Assembly (NCBI GenBank): GCA_951640165.1
Contig: OX621242.1
Coordinates: 16,175,501 to 16,239,500, forward strand
DNA length: 64,000 nucleotides
Reading direction: 5' to 3'
DNA from: Pseudoips prasinana
Lineage: Eukaryota > Arthropoda > Insecta > Lepidoptera > Nolidae
Shown: positions 63,604 to 64,000 of the stretch, one piece after another
Layout: each line of letters begins with the position of its first letter
Position numbering within the stretch: the first letter of the stretch is position 1
Translations under genes and position numbers: made by a program
The notes under the pieces: generated by a model
Seen by the model: only the letters and a program-made list of their open reading frames with translations
Databases searched by the model: none
What the model was told of the DNA's origin: nothing

Positions 63604-64000
63604 TCAAATTGGAATTGGCGAAAGCAGAAGGTTCACATCCAGTAGTTTAATTTAAGCGACAAATACTTGAGGTTGTCTTTACGTGGTTCGAGCCACAAAA
63701 CGGCGACCACTGAAGTAAAAATACGTATTCTTACAAAGAAGGTGTGATCAATGGTACTGGAGAGGGGTTAAATTTGCCGGCGAGGGTTTTATTCTAGTTA
63801 ACCTGCGTATTTCTCTAACTATCGAGGTAGACGACCTGAAGAGGAAAGTCAGAAAGATACTCCGGGCTTGCTTAGGTAATTCATCTTCATTTGCCTTTTC
63901 CATGCGTAGGTATTTATTTTATTATGTATGTATATTGTGTGATACTCACAAAGTTTCGTTTTAAAACGTGGATAGTAAAATGATTACCTATGACGGATAG
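63604..64000. other. No recognised feature
   Basis: Nothing convincing to the right edge. Confidence 0.35.

Noticed and set aside
1..64000. CRISPR array, operon, bacterial ribosome-binding sites or rho-independent terminators
   Set aside because: The window is eukaryotic; direct repeats seen are dispersed elements, not regularly spaced spacers, and hairpins are palindromes or MITEs.

Overview
This is eukaryotic DNA, most likely from a moth or butterfly. Evidence: AT-rich sequence, short exons with GT-AG introns, and retroelement, SINE and Helitron-like families familiar from lepidopteran genomes. No bacterial gene organisation, CRISPR array, operon or rRNA operon is visible. Gene density is very low and mobile-element density is very high.

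The only confidently recognised host gene is on the minus strand at 4878-11397. It is the 5' part (six exons, 403 complete codons) of the TIMELESS/TIMEOUT (Tof1/Swi1-type) replication-fork protein. Its start codon is at 11397; the remainder runs off the left edge. Its introns carry SINEs and LINE tails. A possible second, unrecognised coding segment lies at 59902-60174 (minus) and ends where a foldback transposon inserted.

The rest is mainly transposable elements, many with visible target-site duplications (TSDs). (1) 2422-4174: an RTE-type LINE with an open reverse-transcriptase frame, inserted into a tRNA-like SINE; an uninterrupted relative of that SINE is at 56052-56235. (2) 20640-22260: two LINE fragments beside a (TA)n tract. 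(3) 29797-38342: a three-level nest. A truncated CR1/Daphne-like LINE (14-bp TSD) was split by a 7.8-kb Ty3/gypsy element (4-bp TSD CACT). Both gypsy LTRs carry a Jockey LINE insertion (12-bp TSD): complete to its truncation point in the left LTR, internally deleted in the right. (4) 43010-45062: diverged tandem repeats with a MITE, then a decayed Tc1-like transposon. (5) 58313-59908: a 1.6-kb foldback element with about 180-bp inverted repeats rich in TTCGCCCGAA and an 8-bp TSD. (6) 60760-61686: a truncated Penelope-like element with a GIY-YIG endonuclease domain between perfect 171-bp inverted repeats.

Smaller families recur throughout: SINE-A and SINE-G (tRNA-derived), SINE-B, SINE-C, SINE-E, SINE-F (3' end resembling the RTE LINE tail), a 5S-rRNA-like SINE, Helitron-like repeats, MITEs and long perfect palindromes. 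The family letters are mine and are used only inside this annotation. The elements do not form a pathway with the host gene; the window mainly records layered insertions.
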